NCBI RefSeq assembly: GCF_917563925.1
Contig: NZ_CAKJTJ010000016.1
Coordinates: 30,169-77,674, forward strand
Length of the DNA: 47,506 bases
Reading direction: 5' to 3'
Origin: Sutcliffiella rhizosphaerae
GTDB lineage: Bacteria > Bacillota > Bacilli > Bacillales > Bacillaceae_I
Shown: positions 15,522-25,487 of the stretch, one piece after another
How positions within the stretch are numbered: position 1 is the stretch's first letter
How the letters are laid out: the number at the start of each line of letters is the position of its first letter
Program-made: the position numbers and the translations under genes
Notes under the pieces: model-generated
The model's database searches: none
What the model saw: only the letters and a program-made list of their open reading frames with translations
Told to the model about the DNA's origin: nothing

Positions 15522-16640
15522 ATGTATAAAACAAATACGAAGCTAGCGCAAATAGGAAATCGCAGTGAGTCTGCTACTGGAACAGTAAATCCCCCTGTTT
15601 ATTTTTCAACTGCTTATCGTCACGAGGGCATTGGTCAATCGACAGGCTATGACTATACAAGAACAGGTAATCCAACTAGGCACGTAGTAGAAAATGCCAT
15701 TGCAGAGCTTGAAGGTGGCGACCAAGGATATGCCTGTAGTTCCGGTATGGCAGCTATTTTAACGATTCTTTCTCTTTTCAAGTCTGGTGACGAGCTCATT
15801 GTTTGCAAGGATTTGTACGGAGGAACGTATCGTTTATTAGAGGAAGGCTATAAAAAATGGGGACTGTGTTGTACGTATGTGGATACAACTGACTTAGCAC
15901 AAATAGAAGAAGCTATTACTCCACAAACAAGAGCCATCTTTGTGGAAACTCCGACCAATCCCCTGATGGTAGAAACAGATTTGGAAGCCGTGTCACAGCT
16001 CGGAAAGGCACATGGAATTCTACTGATCTGTGATAATACCTTTTACACTCCTGTTCTTTTAAATCCCATAAAACTTGGAGCTGACATTGTCATCCATAGC
16101 GCTACAAAATATCTTGGTGGTCATAATGATGTCCTTGCGGGTCTAATTGTGGCAAAAGGTTCTGAGCTATGTGAAGCACTCTCTCTTCACCATAATGCAG
16201 CAGGTGCGGTGTTAAGTCCCTTTGACTCTTGGCTATTAATTAGAGGCATGAAGACGCTATCCCTTCGCATGGAGCGCCATGAAAAAAATGCTAAAGTAAT
16301 TGCTGCTTATTTAGAAAAGCATGAGGCCATTACAGATGTCCTTTATCCTGGTAGAGGTGGAATGCTTTCTTTTCGAATTCAAGAGGAGGCTTGGGTCAAT
16401 TCGCTCCTTCAGCATCTGACTCTTATCACATTTGCAGAAAGTCTTGGCGGAGTAGAGAGCTTTATTACATATCCAGCTACTCAGACACATGCCGATATTC
16501 CTGAAGATATCCGCATCCAAACCGGGGTATGTAACAGACTGCTTCGTTTTTCTGTCGGAATTGAGGATGTAGAAGATCTCATTCAGGATTTAGAGGCAGC
16601 ATTAAAGGCAGCTTCCATTCAAAAGGAGGTCCTATCATGA
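15522..16640 (+). CDS. metI: Cystathionine gamma-synthase / O-acetylhomoserine thiolyase MetI
   Basis: 372 residues, cytoplasmic PLP enzyme of the Cys/Met metabolism family. It condenses an O-acylhomoserine with cysteine to cystathionine, or with sulfide to homocysteine. The PLP lysine is K196 in the SATKYLGG motif and the pyridine-binding Asp is D171 (CDNTF). The SSGMAA block (73-78) binds the phosphate. AGGAGG precedes the ATG. First gene of the SAM-controlled operon, overlapping metC by ATGA. Order and length agree with B. subtilis MetI (about 373 residues). Confidence 0.93.
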   Translation: MYKTNTKLAQIGNRSESATGTVNPPVYFSTAYRHEGIGQSTGYDYTRTGNPTRHVVENAIAELEGGDQGYACSSGMAAILTILSLFKSGDELIVCKDLYGGTYRLLEEGYKKWGLCCTYVDTTDLAQIEEAITPQTRAIFVETPTNPLMVETDLEAVSQLGKAHGILLICDNTFYTPVLLNPIKLGADIVIHSATKYLGGHNDVLAGLIVAKGSELCEALSLHHNAAGAVLSPFDSWLLIRGMKTLSLRMERHEKNAKVIAAYLEKHEAITDVLYPGRGGMLSFRIQEEAWVNSLLQHLTLITFAESLGGVESFITYPATQTHADIPEDIRIQTGVCNRLLRFSVGIEDVEDLIQDLEAALKAASIQKEVLS

Positions 16641-17830
16641 GCTATTCTTTTCAAACGAAGCTGTTGCATAACCAACACAAGGTTGATAAAAGCAACGGAG
16701 CGGTAAGTGTGCCTATTCAGCATGCTTCTACTTTTCATCAATCTGATATCGACTCTTTTGGAAAATATGATTATGGACGTTCCGCAAATCCAACGAGAGA
16801 AGCGTTAGAGGAAACCATTGCCCACCTTGAGGAAGGAACGAGAGGGTTTGCTTTTTCTTCTGGAATGGCAGCTATTTCCACGTCCTTTCTATTATTATCA
16901 CAAGGAGATCACGTCCTCATTTCAGAGGATGTATATGGCGGTACGTACCGGATGGTATCAGAAGTCCTCTCACGTTACGGAGTCACACATACATTTGTGG
17001 ATATGACGAATATTGACTCTGTTAAAAACGCTATTCAACCAAACACGAAGCTTTTTTATATAGAAACACCTTCTAATCCGTTATTAAAGGTTACCGACAT
17101 AAGCGCAATATCAGCGCTTGCCAAAAGTATAGATGCCTTAACATTTGTAGATAACACCTTTTTAACACCAGCGCTACAAAAGCCGTTAGAACTTGGAGCA
17201 GATCTTGTTCTCCATAGTGCGACTAAGTTTCTTTCAGGACATAGTGATGTGGTGGCAGGACTTGCAGTTGCAAAGGATCCAGTGCTTGCGGAACGACTTG
17301 CCTTCTTACAAAATTCCTTCGGAGCGGTTCTTGGGGTACAAGATGCTTGGCTTGTGTTACGTGGACTAAAAACCTTGCACGTCCGCTTAGAACAATCGAT
17401 TAAATCCGCTAACAAACTAGCTCATTATTTTGAAAAACATGCGGCCATTAAAAGCGTCTATTTTCCAGGTCTCACGACTCATCCAGGGTTTACCTTACAG
17501 CACAGGCAGGCGCAAGGACCTGGAGCAGTACTATCTTTTGAACTTAAAGATGGAGTTGACCTTCGCACCTTTGTCAACAGCCTAGAAATTCCTGTTTTTG
17601 CTGTCAGCTTAGGTGCGGTGGAATCGATTCTATCTTTTCCAGCAAAGATGTCGCATGCTGCTATGCCTGAAGCAGAGCGCTTAAAGCGAGGAATTTCCAA
17701 CTCTTTACTTCGTCTTTCTGTCGGGTTAGAGCAAGTAGACGATCTTATCGCCGATTTTGATCAAGCATTACATCTAGCAGCAAACGCATTTACCGAACAA
17801 CGGAGGGTATATCATGGGAATCTTAGATAG
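16637..17830 (+). CDS. metC: Cystathionine beta-lyase MetC
   Basis: 397 residues. A second member of the same PLP family; it cleaves cystathionine to homocysteine, pyruvate and ammonia. K197 in SATKFLSG is the PLP lysine, D172 in VDNTF binds the pyridine nitrogen, and SSGMAA is conserved. AAAGGAGGT precedes the ATG, which overlaps the metI stop. The 3' end overlaps the next gene by 17 nt. The distinction from a gamma-lyase or synthase rests mainly on operon order (metI-metC as in B. subtilis). Confidence 0.92.
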   Translation: MSYSFQTKLLHNQHKVDKSNGAVSVPIQHASTFHQSDIDSFGKYDYGRSANPTREALEETIAHLEEGTRGFAFSSGMAAISTSFLLLSQGDHVLISEDVYGGTYRMVSEVLSRYGVTHTFVDMTNIDSVKNAIQPNTKLFYIETPSNPLLKVTDISAISALAKSIDALTFVDNTFLTPALQKPLELGADLVLHSATKFLSGHSDVVAGLAVAKDPVLAERLAFLQNSFGAVLGVQDAWLVLRGLKTLHVRLEQSIKSANKLAHYFEKHAAIKSVYFPGLTTHPGFTLQHRQAQGPGAVLSFELKDGVDLRTFVNSLEIPVFAVSLGAVESILSFPAKMSHAAMPEAERLKRGISNSLLRLSVGLEQVDDLIADFDQALHLAANAFTEQRRVYHGNLR

Positions 17831-19673
17831 TTTACAGCAGGATAGAATTTTAATTGCAGATGGTGCAATGGGAACCCTCCTTTATTCGTATGGATCAGAT
17901 AGTTGCTTTGAAGAACTGAACCTGTCCCACCCTGACCAAATATTCCATATACACCAAGCTTATTTGAATGCTGGTGCGAACATTATTCAAACAAATACGT
18001 ATGCTGCCAACTATCACAAGCTTGAGCGCTATGGTTTACAGGATCAAGTAAAAGAAATTAACAGTGCTGCTGTAAAGCTGGCTAAAAAAGCCGTTTTACA
18101 TCACACTGGTTCACATGTGGTCGGTACGATTGGAGGAATTCGTGCCATTAAGCCTGAAACGATACCACTTGAAGAAATTAAAAGAACATTTCGCGAACAG
18201 CTTTATTGTCTTTTACTTGAAGGTGTCGATGGAATTTTACTAGAGACATTCTATGATTTAGAGGAGTTAGAAACAGTTTTACAGATTGCCAGAAAAGAAA
18301 CGGATTTACCTATTATCTCCCAAGTTTCACTACAGGAAGTCGGGTACCTGCAAAATCGTGTTCCGATTACAGACGCATTGAATCGTTTAGAGGCATTTGG
18401 GGCTGATATAGTCGGGCTAAATTGTCGGCTTGGACCTTATCATATGATCTCAACGTTAGAAGAGGTATCAATTCCAAAGCATGCATTCTTGTCCGCATAC
18501 CCAAATGCTAGTCTTCCTTCTTATGTAGATGGAAAACTAGAGTATGACAGTGATGCTGGTTATTTTAAAGAGACAGCTCTTGCCTTCCGAGATCAAGGAG
18601 TAAGACTACTTGGGGGCTGTTGCGGCACAACGCCTGCCCATATCCAAGCATTTTCAGAAGCATTAAGAGATGTATCTCCTGTAAAGGAAAAACAGGTTAA
18701 GAGACGGGAGCGAACGATTGTCATCCCTTCGCAAAAGAAGGATGTACCTACCCCTCTTTTTGAAAAAGCAAAAAAGGAGCAGTCGATTATTGTAGAGCTT
18801 GATCCTCCACGAAAACTAAATACAGATAAGTTTTTACGTGGTGCACAAGCCTTGAAGGACACTGGTATCGATGCGCTTACCATGGCGGATAATTCCTTAG
18901 CATCACCAAGAGTTTGCAACACCGCACTTGGGTCCATTGTAAAATCACAAGTTGGCTTACGGCCGCTTATTCATATTACTTGTCGTGACCGAAATTTAAT
19001 CGGGTTACAGTCACATTTAATGGGGCTACACCAGCTAGGTATCCATGATATACTTGCCATCACAGGAGATCCAACAAAGGTTGGCGATTTTCCTGGTGCA
19101 TCTTCCGTTTACGATGTCACTTCCTTTGGTTTGATTAATATGATTAAACAGTTTAACCAAGGGGTTTCTCTTTCAGGAAAAGAACTCGGTGAACGTACTA
19201 GCTTTTCGGTTGGTGCGGCTTTTAATCCGAATGTGCGCGTTATCGATAAAGCTGTCGAACGCCTTGAGAAAAAAATCGAAGCTGGTGCAGACTATTTTAT
19301 TAGCCAACCTGTCTTTTCAGAGGAAAAGCTATTAGAGGTCTATCATGCAACCAAACATATTAATGCTCCCATTTATATTGGGATTATGCCACTGACAAGC
19401 AGTAGAAATGCCAATTTTCTACACCATGAAGTTCCCGGAATCAAACTAACACAGCCAATACTTGATTCAATGAACAGCTATCGAGATAATCCAGAGCAGG
19501 CTAGTCTTGAGGGCCTAAACATCGCAAAAGGTCTGCTTGATGCAGCACTTGAGCTCTTTAATGGTATTTATCTTATCACTCCGTTCATGCGTTATGAGCT
19601 TACAGTGGAGCTAGCAAGTTACGCAAAAAAATACGGTCCGTCTCATACATCCAGGAGGGTTCAAAATGTCTAA
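17814..19673 (+). CDS. yitJ: Bifunctional homocysteine S-methyltransferase / methylenetetrahydrofolate reductase (YitJ)
   Basis: 619 residues. The N-terminal homocysteine methyltransferase domain (about 1-290) has the zinc-binding cysteines C204, C269 and C270 (GLNC and GGCCGTT). The C-terminal domain (about 320-612) is an MTHFR TIM barrel with FAD-binding features such as [14 protein letters not shown]. It should reduce methylene-THF to methyl-THF and may use the methyl group for homocysteine. The start codon lies within metC with CGGAGGG upstream. It overlaps metH by 8 nt. In B. subtilis yitJ stands alone under its own S-box; here it is inside the met operon and supplies the methyl donor for MetH. 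Confidence 0.93.
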   Translation: MGILDSLQQDRILIADGAMGTLLYSYGSDSCFEELNLSHPDQIFHIHQAYLNAGANIIQTNTYAANYHKLERYGLQDQVKEINSAAVKLAKKAVLHHTGSHVVGTIGGIRAIKPETIPLEEIKRTFREQLYCLLLEGVDGILLETFYDLEELETVLQIARKETDLPIISQVSLQEVGYLQNRVPITDALNRLEAFGADIVGLNCRLGPYHMISTLEEVSIPKHAFLSAYPNASLPSYVDGKLEYDSDAGYFKETALAFRDQGVRLLGGCCGTTPAHIQAFSEALRDVSPVKEKQVKRRERTIVIPSQKKDVPTPLFEKAKKEQSIIVELDPPRKLNTDKFLRGAQALKDTGIDALTMADNSLASPRVCNTALGSIVKSQVGLRPLIHITCRDRNLIGLQSHLMGLHQLGIHDILAITGDPTKVGDFPGASSVYDVTSFGLINMIKQFNQGVSLSGKELGERTSFSVGAAFNPNVRVIDKAVERLEKKIEAGADYFISQPVFSEEKLLEVYHATKHINAPIYIGIMPLTSSRNANFLHHEVPGIKLTQPILDSMNSYRDNPEQASLEGLNIAKGLLDAALELFNGIYLITPFMRYELTVELASYAKKYGPSHTSRRVQNV

Positions 19674-22600
19674 ACCTATCACACTACTAGAACAACAAAT
19701 GAAAAAGAAAATCCTCATCATGGATGGCGCGATGGGAACGATGCTACAGCAGGCAAACCTCACCCCTGAAGATTTTGGTGGAGAAGAGCTGGACGGCTGT
19801 AATGAAAACTTGAATATCACAGCTCCAAACGTAATCGAACAGATTCATATCTCCTATTTAGAAGCTGGTGCTGATATTGTGGAAACAAACACCTTTGGGG
19901 GTACAAACCTCGTTCTTGATGAATATAATCTAGGATTTAAAGCTTATGAGATTAATAGATTAGGAGCTGAAATTGCCAAGCGTGCAACCGCTAAGATTTC
20001 CACTCCAGAAACGCCTCGCTTTGTCGCAGGCTCGATTGGACCTACTACTAAAACCTTAAGTGTAACGGGAGGAACGACATTCGACTCTCTGACAGAATCT
20101 TATGAAGAGCAAGCCCGGGGTTTATTGGATGGCGGCTCTGACTGTTTACTTGTAGAGACAAGCCAAGACTTATTAAATGTAAAAGCTGCATTCCTCGGCA
20201 TTCAACAGGCTTTTAATAACACAGGCATTACTGTGCCTATCATTATCTCCGGTACAATTGAACCAATGGGAACAACCCTTGCAGGCCAAGCGATAGATGC
20301 GTTTTACATCTCAGTGGAGCATATGAAACCACTTGCCGTTGGATTAAACTGTGCCACTGGTCCAGAATTTATGCAGGACCATATCCGCACACTTTCCAAT
20401 CTTTCCAAAAGTGCCGTGAGCTGCTATCCAAATGCAGGACTGCCAGATGAAGAAGGAAACTATCATGAAACACCACAATCCCTTGCTGCCAAGCTTGGTG
20501 GATTTGCTGACCAAGGCTGGTTAAACATAGTTGGTGGTTGCTGCGGAACAACTCCAGATCATATTCAGGCAATTGCGGAGATAATGAAGGATAAAAAGCC
20601 ACGTGTTTCGGACGTTGTCGATCATCACAGCGTTTCAGGCATCGAGTCCTTTATTTATGATGACCCTTCCCTTCGTCCTATAATGGTTGGTGAAAGAACG
20701 AATGTCATTGGCTCACGTAAATTCAAACGACTCATTGCCGAGAAAAAATTTGAAGAAGCAGCAGAAATAGCCCGTGCCCAAGTACGTGGCGGTGCACATG
20801 TAATCGACATCTGCCTAGCAGACCCAGATCGTGAAGAACTAGAAGATATGAAAGAATTTGTTCAAGAAGTGGTGAAAAAAGTTAAAGCACCACTTGTCAT
20901 AGATTCGACTGATGAAAACGTCATTGAAATCGCCTTAAAGCACTCTCAAGGAAAGGCAATCATCAATTCTATTAATCTAGAAGACGGCGAAGAGCGCTTT
21001 GAAGCAATCATTCCGCTCGTTCACAAATACGGGGCAGCTCTTGTTGTTGGGACAATTGATGAAAAAGGGATGGGTGTGACAGCAGAACGCAAGCTCGAAA
21101 TTGCTAAGCGCTCTTATGATTTGTTAGTTAACAAATATAAGGTAGCCCCTTCTGATATTATATTTGATCCGCTCGTCTTTCCTGTCGGCACCGGGGATGA
21201 ACAATATATCGGTTCTGCTAATGCTACAGTGGAAGGCATCCGACTCATAAAAGAGGAATTTCCAGCTTGCCTGACCATCCTTGGTGTCAGTAACGTTTCG
21301 TTTGGACTACCACCTGTTGGCCGTGAAGTACTAAATGCTGTCTATCTTTATCACTGTACACAGGCTGGTCTTGACTACGCTATTGTTAATACTGAAAAGC
21401 TAGAGCGTTTTGCGTCCATTCCTGATGAAGAAGTCAAGATGGCCGAGACTCTACTTTTTGACACAACTGACGAATCCCTCGCAGTTTTTACCGACTTTTA
21501 CAGAGGGAAAAAGAAAGAAGCCAAGTCCAATATTCCAGATATGCCATTAGAGGAGCGCCTTGCCTATTACGTCGTGGAAGGGACAAAGGAAGGTCTTCTC
21601 CCTGATTTAGATCTTGCTTTGGCAGCATTCCCTACCCCGCTCGACATTATCAATGGCCCTTTAATGGCAGGAATGAAAGAGGTAGGCCGTCTATTTAATG
21701 ACAACCAGCTCATCGTAGCCGAAGTTCTCCAAAGTGCGGAAGTGATGAAGGCGTCTGTTGCCCATTTAGAACCGCATATGGAAGCAAGCGACACCTCTTC
21801 CTCCAAAGGAAAAATCCTTTTAGCAACTGTAAAAGGAGATGTGCATGATATCGGGAAAAACCTAGTCGACATTATCTTAAGCAACAACGGCTATGATGTG
21901 GTGGATCTTGGAATCAAGGTCACTTCCACTGATTTAATACAAGCTATTAAAAAAGAAAAACCAGATATCGTCGGTTTATCTGGTCTACTCGTAAAATCCG
22001 CGCAGCAGATGGTCCTTACCGCGCAGGATATGAAACAGTCCGATATTTCTGTTCCTATTTTAGTTGGTGGCGCAGCCTTATCCAGGAAGTTCACAGACCA
22101 AAAAATCTCAAAAGAATACGAAGGCCTTGTACTATATGCAAAAGATGCGATGAACGGTCTATCGTTAGCAAACCAATTGCGCTCACCAGATGAGTTTGAG
22201 CTACTTGTCGCTGAACAAGCAGAAAAGAAACGAAAACTAAGTGAAGCAGCTACGGAAGTTACTGTTACGACTGGTGCATCCGTCGCAACAGCTGTGAAAA
22301 TGCGCTCTACCGTTTCGAGAAATGTGCGGGTCTTTCAACCAAATGATACAAAGCGTCACTTACTACGAAACATTTCCGTTTCTCACGTTGAGCCGTATAT
22401 CAACATGCAAATGCTCATTGGTCACCACCTAGGAGTAAAGGGTAAAATTGAAAGACTACTAGCGGAGGGTGACGCGAGAACCTTGCAGGTGAAGGACGTA
22501 GTAGATCACCTCTTAACAGAGGCAAAACAGAAGAACCTGATTACACCAGCTGCTATGTACCAGTTCTTCCCTGCCCAGTCAGAGGATGATACCTTGTTCA

Positions 22601-23127
22601 TTTACAACCCAGAAGACCCATCAAAAGTAATAGAACAATTCGAGTTTCCTAGACAGGAAAAAGCACCTCATCTGTGCTTGTCAGACTATGTCAAGCCACG
22701 TGAGAGTGGTGTCATGGACTATGTCGGTCTGTTCACTGTCACAGCCGGAAAAGGAGTTCGTGAACTCGCTGCCAATTATAAAAAAGAAGGCCGTTTCTTA
22801 GAAAGCCATGCCTTACAAGCATTAGCACTGGAAACGGCAGAAGGGTTAGCCGAGCTTGTCCACCAGCAAATGCGCGACCGCTGGGGCTTCCCCGATGCGG
22901 TGAACTTCACTATGAAAGAACGTTTCGCCGCCAAATACCAAGGCCAACGCTTCTCGTTTGGTTACCCAGCCTGTCCAAATTTAGAAGACCAAGAAAAGCT
23001 GTTTAAATTAATTCAGCCAGAGGACATTGGCGTCAAGCTCACCGACGGATTTATGATGGAACCAGAAGCATCGGTGTCAGCGATCGTATTTGCACATCCG
23101 GAGGCTAGATATTTTAATGTTTTGTAG
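19666..23127 (+). CDS. metH: Cobalamin-dependent methionine synthase MetH
   Basis: 1153 residues, close to the usual length for this family. Four modules are visible: homocysteine domain (1-300; zinc ligands C229, C292, C293), methyl-THF or pterin domain (about 330-600, beginning [14 protein letters not shown]), cobalamin domain (about 640-870) with GDVHDIGKN whose His727 is the lower axial cobalt ligand, and the reactivation domain (about 890-1153) with the SAM-binding FGYPACP (around G1099). The enzyme needs B12, so the cell must import or make cobalamin. CAGGAGGG precedes the ATG. It is the last gene of the SAM-controlled operon. Confidence 0.96.
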   Translation: MSKPITLLEQQMKKKILIMDGAMGTMLQQANLTPEDFGGEELDGCNENLNITAPNVIEQIHISYLEAGADIVETNTFGGTNLVLDEYNLGFKAYEINRLGAEIAKRATAKISTPETPRFVAGSIGPTTKTLSVTGGTTFDSLTESYEEQARGLLDGGSDCLLVETSQDLLNVKAAFLGIQQAFNNTGITVPIIISGTIEPMGTTLAGQAIDAFYISVEHMKPLAVGLNCATGPEFMQDHIRTLSNLSKSAVSCYPNAGLPDEEGNYHETPQSLAAKLGGFADQGWLNIVGGCCGTTPDHIQAIAEIMKDKKPRVSDVVDHHSVSGIESFIYDDPSLRPIMVGERTNVIGSRKFKRLIAEKKFEEAAEIARAQVRGGAHVIDICLADPDREELEDMKEFVQEVVKKVKAPLVIDSTDENVIEIALKHSQGKAIINSINLEDGEERFEAIIPLVHKYGAALVVGTIDEKGMGVTAERKLEIAKRSYDLLVNKYKVAPSDIIFDPLVFPVGTGDEQYIGSANATVEGIRLIKEEFPACLTILGVSNVSFGLPPVGREVLNAVYLYHCTQAGLDYAIVNTEKLERFASIPDEEVKMAETLLFDTTDESLAVFTDFYRGKKKEAKSNIPDMPLEERLAYYVVEGTKEGLLPDLDLALAAFPTPLDIINGPLMAGMKEVGRLFNDNQLIVAEVLQSAEVMKASVAHLEPHMEASDTSSSKGKILLATVKGDVHDIGKNLVDIILSNNGYDVVDLGIKVTSTDLIQAIKKEKPDIVGLSGLLVKSAQQMVLTAQDMKQSDISVPILVGGAALSRKFTDQKISKEYEGLVLYAKDAMNGLSLANQLRSPDEFELLVAEQAEKKRKLSEAATEVTVTTGASVATAVKMRSTVSRNVRVFQPNDTKRHLLRNISVSHVEPYINMQMLIGHHLGVKGKIERLLAEGDARTLQVKDVVDHLLTEAKQKNLITPAAMYQFFPAQSEDDTLFIYNPEDPSKVIEQFEFPRQEKAPHLCLSDYVKPRESGVMDYVGLFTVTAGKGVRELAANYKKEGRFLESHALQALALETAEGLAELVHQQMRDRWGFPDAVNFTMKERFAAKYQGQRFSFGYPACPNLEDQEKLFKLIQPEDIGVKLTDGFMMEPEASVSAIVFAHPEARYFNVL

Positions 23128-23134
23128 ACAAATA

Positions 23135-23187
23135 AGCAGGAATGAGCCGAGTTTTGTTGAGTGCGGCTTCTTTTCTGCTAGTTTTTT
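23135..23187 (+). terminator. Terminator of the methionine operon
   Basis: AGCAG (23135-23139) pairs with CTGCT (23175-23179) and, nested, GAGCCG with CGGCTTC. A T-run follows at 23182-23187. It is 8 nt after the metH stop. Confidence 0.75.
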
Positions 23188-23200
23188 GTGGGATATTGCG

Positions 23201-23295
23201 TTAATTAATCCGGATTGGCTGTTATTTAATCCGGATCGCTCAATATTAAATCCGGTATTACGGATAATTAATCCAGAATACCTGACTTTAAACCC
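23201..23295. repeat. Degenerate tandem array with exact 21-nt period (AATCCGG type)
   Basis: The motif AATCC recurs at 23207, 23228, 23249 and 23270, and as AACCC at 23291, so the phase is exactly 21 nt across five units. The first three copies extend to AATCCGG. The remainder of each unit is variable but AT-rich. The array lies between the metH terminator and the terminator of the convergent DUF4179 gene. One plus frame and one minus frame remain open through it with a heptad pattern (NP every seven residues on plus), but no start with a ribosome site supports a protein. Confidence 0.8.
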
Positions 23296-23332
23296 TTACC
23301 TTTTATAGGAAAAATAACCATTTAAACCTGTC

Positions 23333-23362
23333 AAAAAGAAGGAGTAACCACAGTCTGGTTAC
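23333..23362 (-). terminator. Terminator of the sigma/DUF4179 operon
   Basis: GTAACC (23344-23349) and GGTTAC (23357-23362) form the stem. The minus-strand tail contains CTTTTT at 23333-23340. Confidence 0.65.
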
Positions 23363-23374
23363 TTCCCTCTTTTA

Positions 23375-24661
23375 TTATTCCAGCTCTACCGCAAGATCTT
23401 CGAAGAACTCCTCAATAGGATGATAGATAATTTCTAGATTGTCCTTTTTCCCTTTGATTGGAAAACTAACCTCAACGAAGTTTCCATTCTCTTGAAAATA
23501 ACTGCTAGTGTACCAGTATTTATCTGAGTCGGATAATTGGATAAAGCTTGCTGCATATTCTGCTGGCACATTTCCTTTTGCCAACTTTACAATAATTTCA
23601 TTTGCTATTACTTTCATAGAGTCTACTCGAATTTGTCCTCTTTCCGTTGTTAGGATTGTTCCTTGTTTTAGTGGTTGAATAATTGGATCCACATTCCACT
23701 TTCTTAAGTATGGGATTACTTTAGTAGTTTCTATATCTCGTAGTGGAGCATACGCTTCTGTGTGAGTATAATATTCTTTGTCATAATGATTGTATGAAAA
23801 ACTTGAACTAACCTGAGGTGCATTTTTTATAGTGCCATCTTTAGAGTATCCTATCAATAATGTATGTATAGAAGTTTCTTCAGGGAACTCACTGATTTCT
23901 GGAAAATCCATAGTTGTTTCTACACGAAATTCAGACACTGTTTCTTTCACACGGTCTACTCTGAACCAAGCACCAGTCTCATTTTCAGCTCGTAAACCTA
24001 CTTCTTTCTCTACTAGCATTGGTTCACCTTTCATCTCAAATTGAAAATTCACCTCTTTTACTTCTCCATTTAGTATGAATACCAATCTTAAATGAAAATC
24101 CTCGTTTTTAATGAGTTCGGCAGAATTAGGAAAATAAAATATACCCTCTTCTCCTTGTTGTGCCTCTACATCTAATCCCCTTGAAGTAATATATCTGTAA
24201 TCTTTATCAGATTGGGCAGACAAGAAAGCAAGCATATTACCATTAAAGGCTTCACGAGCTTTAATTTGGTACCCAACCAGAGCTGTCCCAGCATCAAAAT
24301 AAGCTTCTTTAATGGAAATTTCCATTTCTGGTATTTCTTGTTCCAAATCCAGTGTTGTCACCCTACCCTCTTGTGCCACTTGTTTTATGCCTGGGCCCCC
24401 ATACATATATAAAATCCCTTGTTCGTTCCCAAACCCAGTTGTTGAATCATTATTCCAAAGATCATTTTGGAAAAGAACGGCGATGATTCCGACTACTAAT
24501 ACTGCAGCAATGTTCACCTTCCAGGCTTGCATTCTTGAGGATCTCTTTCTTTCTCGTTTCTGTCCCATCTCTAATGCTTGTTGGACACGTTTGTTTAGCT
24601 CTTCTTTCGGAACATACATTTCTTCGAATTCTGTGTTTATATCACGGCTAAGCTTCTCCAT
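23375..24661 (-). CDS. DUF4179 membrane protein, probable regulator of the upstream sigma factor
   Basis: 428 residues. The N-terminal cytoplasmic part (1-47) is charged, one membrane helix lies at about 49-65, and the rest is outside the cell. The ILYMYGG and IKEAYFDAGTALVGYQI segments are typical of DUF4179 proteins. These are usually encoded directly after an ECF-type sigma factor and are believed to act as anti-sigma factors or associated sensors. The start overlaps the sigma gene by 14 nt. No zinc-binding anti-sigma motif (HxxxCxxC) is seen. The role as inhibitor is inferred from context. Confidence 0.8.
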   Translation of the reverse strand: MEKLSRDINTEFEEMYVPKEELNKRVQQALEMGQKRERKRSSRMQAWKVNIAAVLVVGIIAVLFQNDLWNNDSTTGFGNEQGILYMYGGPGIKQVAQEGRVTTLDLEQEIPEMEISIKEAYFDAGTALVGYQIKAREAFNGNMLAFLSAQSDKDYRYITSRGLDVEAQQGEEGIFYFPNSAELIKNEDFHLRLVFILNGEVKEVNFQFEMKGEPMLVEKEVGLRAENETGAWFRVDRVKETVSEFRVETTMDFPEISEFPEETSIHTLLIGYSKDGTIKNAPQVSSSFSYNHYDKEYYTHTEAYAPLRDIETTKVIPYLRKWNVDPIIQPLKQGTILTTERGQIRVDSMKVIANEIIVKLAKGNVPAEYAASFIQLSDSDKYWYTSSYFQENGNFVEVSFPIKGKKDNLEIIYHPIEEFFEDLAVELE

Positions 24662-25178
24662 ACTTTTCTCCTCCTTCGTCCAATTCTGCTTTTACATGCG
24701 CTAATGTCCGATGAATTTGTGATTTGATGGTGCCCTCTGGCTTGTCGAAGATTTGGGCTATTTCCTTGATGGAATATCCATAATGGAACCGCATCATAAG
24801 CAAGGTTCTTTGTTCTGGCTTTAATCTTTCCAGCACTTCTGCTAGGTCTAACCTATGTATGGAAAGCTGAGTGTCTTTTGCTGGTTGTTCGTATTTTTCA
24901 ATTTCTAAAAAGGTTACTTTTTTCTTTCTTCTTAGTTCGTTGATTGCTGTGTTAATAAGAATTCTAGTTATCCAAGTAGAGAAATATTGCGGTTTTTGCA
25001 GCTTATCGAAAGCTTTATAGCCGTTCACGATGGCTTCCTGCACGACATCCAGTGCATCTTGTTCATTTTTCATATAAGAAAAGGCAATTTTATAGAGTTT
25101 TTCTTGTTCGTTTTTAATTAGTGTTTCAAATGTTGGTCCAGGTTGAGTTGGCTTAAAGAGTTTTTTCCAATTTTTCAT
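24648..25178 (-). CDS. ECF-type RNA polymerase sigma factor
   Basis: 176 residues. Region 2 (about 20-90) contains DALDVVQEAIVNGYKAF and FSTWITRILINTAINELRR, and region 4 (about 108-165) has YSIKEIAQIFDKPEGTIKSQIHRTL, the helix-turn-helix that reads the -35 element. Region 3 is absent, which defines the ECF group; SigV/SigW-like proteins are nearest in form. AAAGGAGG precedes the ATG. The likely autoregulated promoter is at 25204-25231. It forms an operon with the DUF4179 gene, the standard sigma and anti-sigma arrangement. Confidence 0.92.
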   Translation of the reverse strand: MKNWKKLFKPTQPGPTFETLIKNEQEKLYKIAFSYMKNEQDALDVVQEAIVNGYKAFDKLQKPQYFSTWITRILINTAINELRRKKKVTFLEIEKYEQPAKDTQLSIHRLDLAEVLERLKPEQRTLLMMRFHYGYSIKEIAQIFDKPEGTIKSQIHRTLAHVKAELDEGGEKYGEA

Positions 25179-25203
25179 TTGTTTAGTACCTCCTTTCGTT
25201 TAT

Positions 25204-25231
25204 TAGACAAGCGAGTTTTAGAAAACGTTCC
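25204..25231 (-). promoter_or_regulatory. Candidate ECF-type autoregulated promoter
   Basis: On the minus strand GGAACG (25226-25231) is followed after 16 nt by TGTCTA (25204-25209). ECF promoters of Bacillus have an AAC core at -35 and CGT(C/A) near -10 at a spacing of 16. The predicted leader of about 20 nt contains the AAAGGAGG site. Confidence 0.5.
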
Positions 25232-25304
25232 TTATTTTTAAATTTTTTATCGTTTTTAGGAAAAATTTTGGGGAAGTTATTTCTTTTATGAGCGAAGAGA
25301 GGAG

Positions 25305-25405
25305 AATATCGAGGGAAAAATTATAATATCAACGGCTATAAAGGGCTATAAAGATATATCGACGGTTCTATGATTTTATCGACGATTATGGCAATATATC
25401 GACGT
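25305..25405. repeat. Degenerate array with a period of about 20 nt (ATATCGACGG type)
   Basis: ATCGA or ATCAA motifs begin at 25308, 25328, 25358, 25378 and 25398, so intervals are 20, 30, 20 and 20 nt. The 30-nt interval holds a doubled GGCTATAAA at a 10-nt offset. The flanks of each motif are ATAT before and CGG after. The array lies between the sigma promoter and the terminator of the chemoreceptor gene. No coding frame is convincing. Together with the promoter and terminator it accounts for the 308-nt spacer. Confidence 0.7.
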
Positions 25406-25449
25406 TCACTTTGTTCGACAAATTTTGCCGACCGTCTACTCCTCCCACA

Positions 25450-25481
25450 AAAAAACCCAGCCGCACTTCCACGACTGGGGC
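25450..25481 (-). terminator. Terminator of the chemoreceptor gene
   Basis: CCCAG (25456-25460) and CTGGG (25475-25479) close a stem with inner CG pairs, and the minus strand continues with seven T. Confidence 0.85.
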
Positions 25482-25487
25482 AATCTA

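Noticed and set aside
23201-23295. CRISPR array
   Set aside because: Units are only 21 nt with no alternation of constant repeats and unique spacers, the repeats are degenerate, and there are no cas genes.
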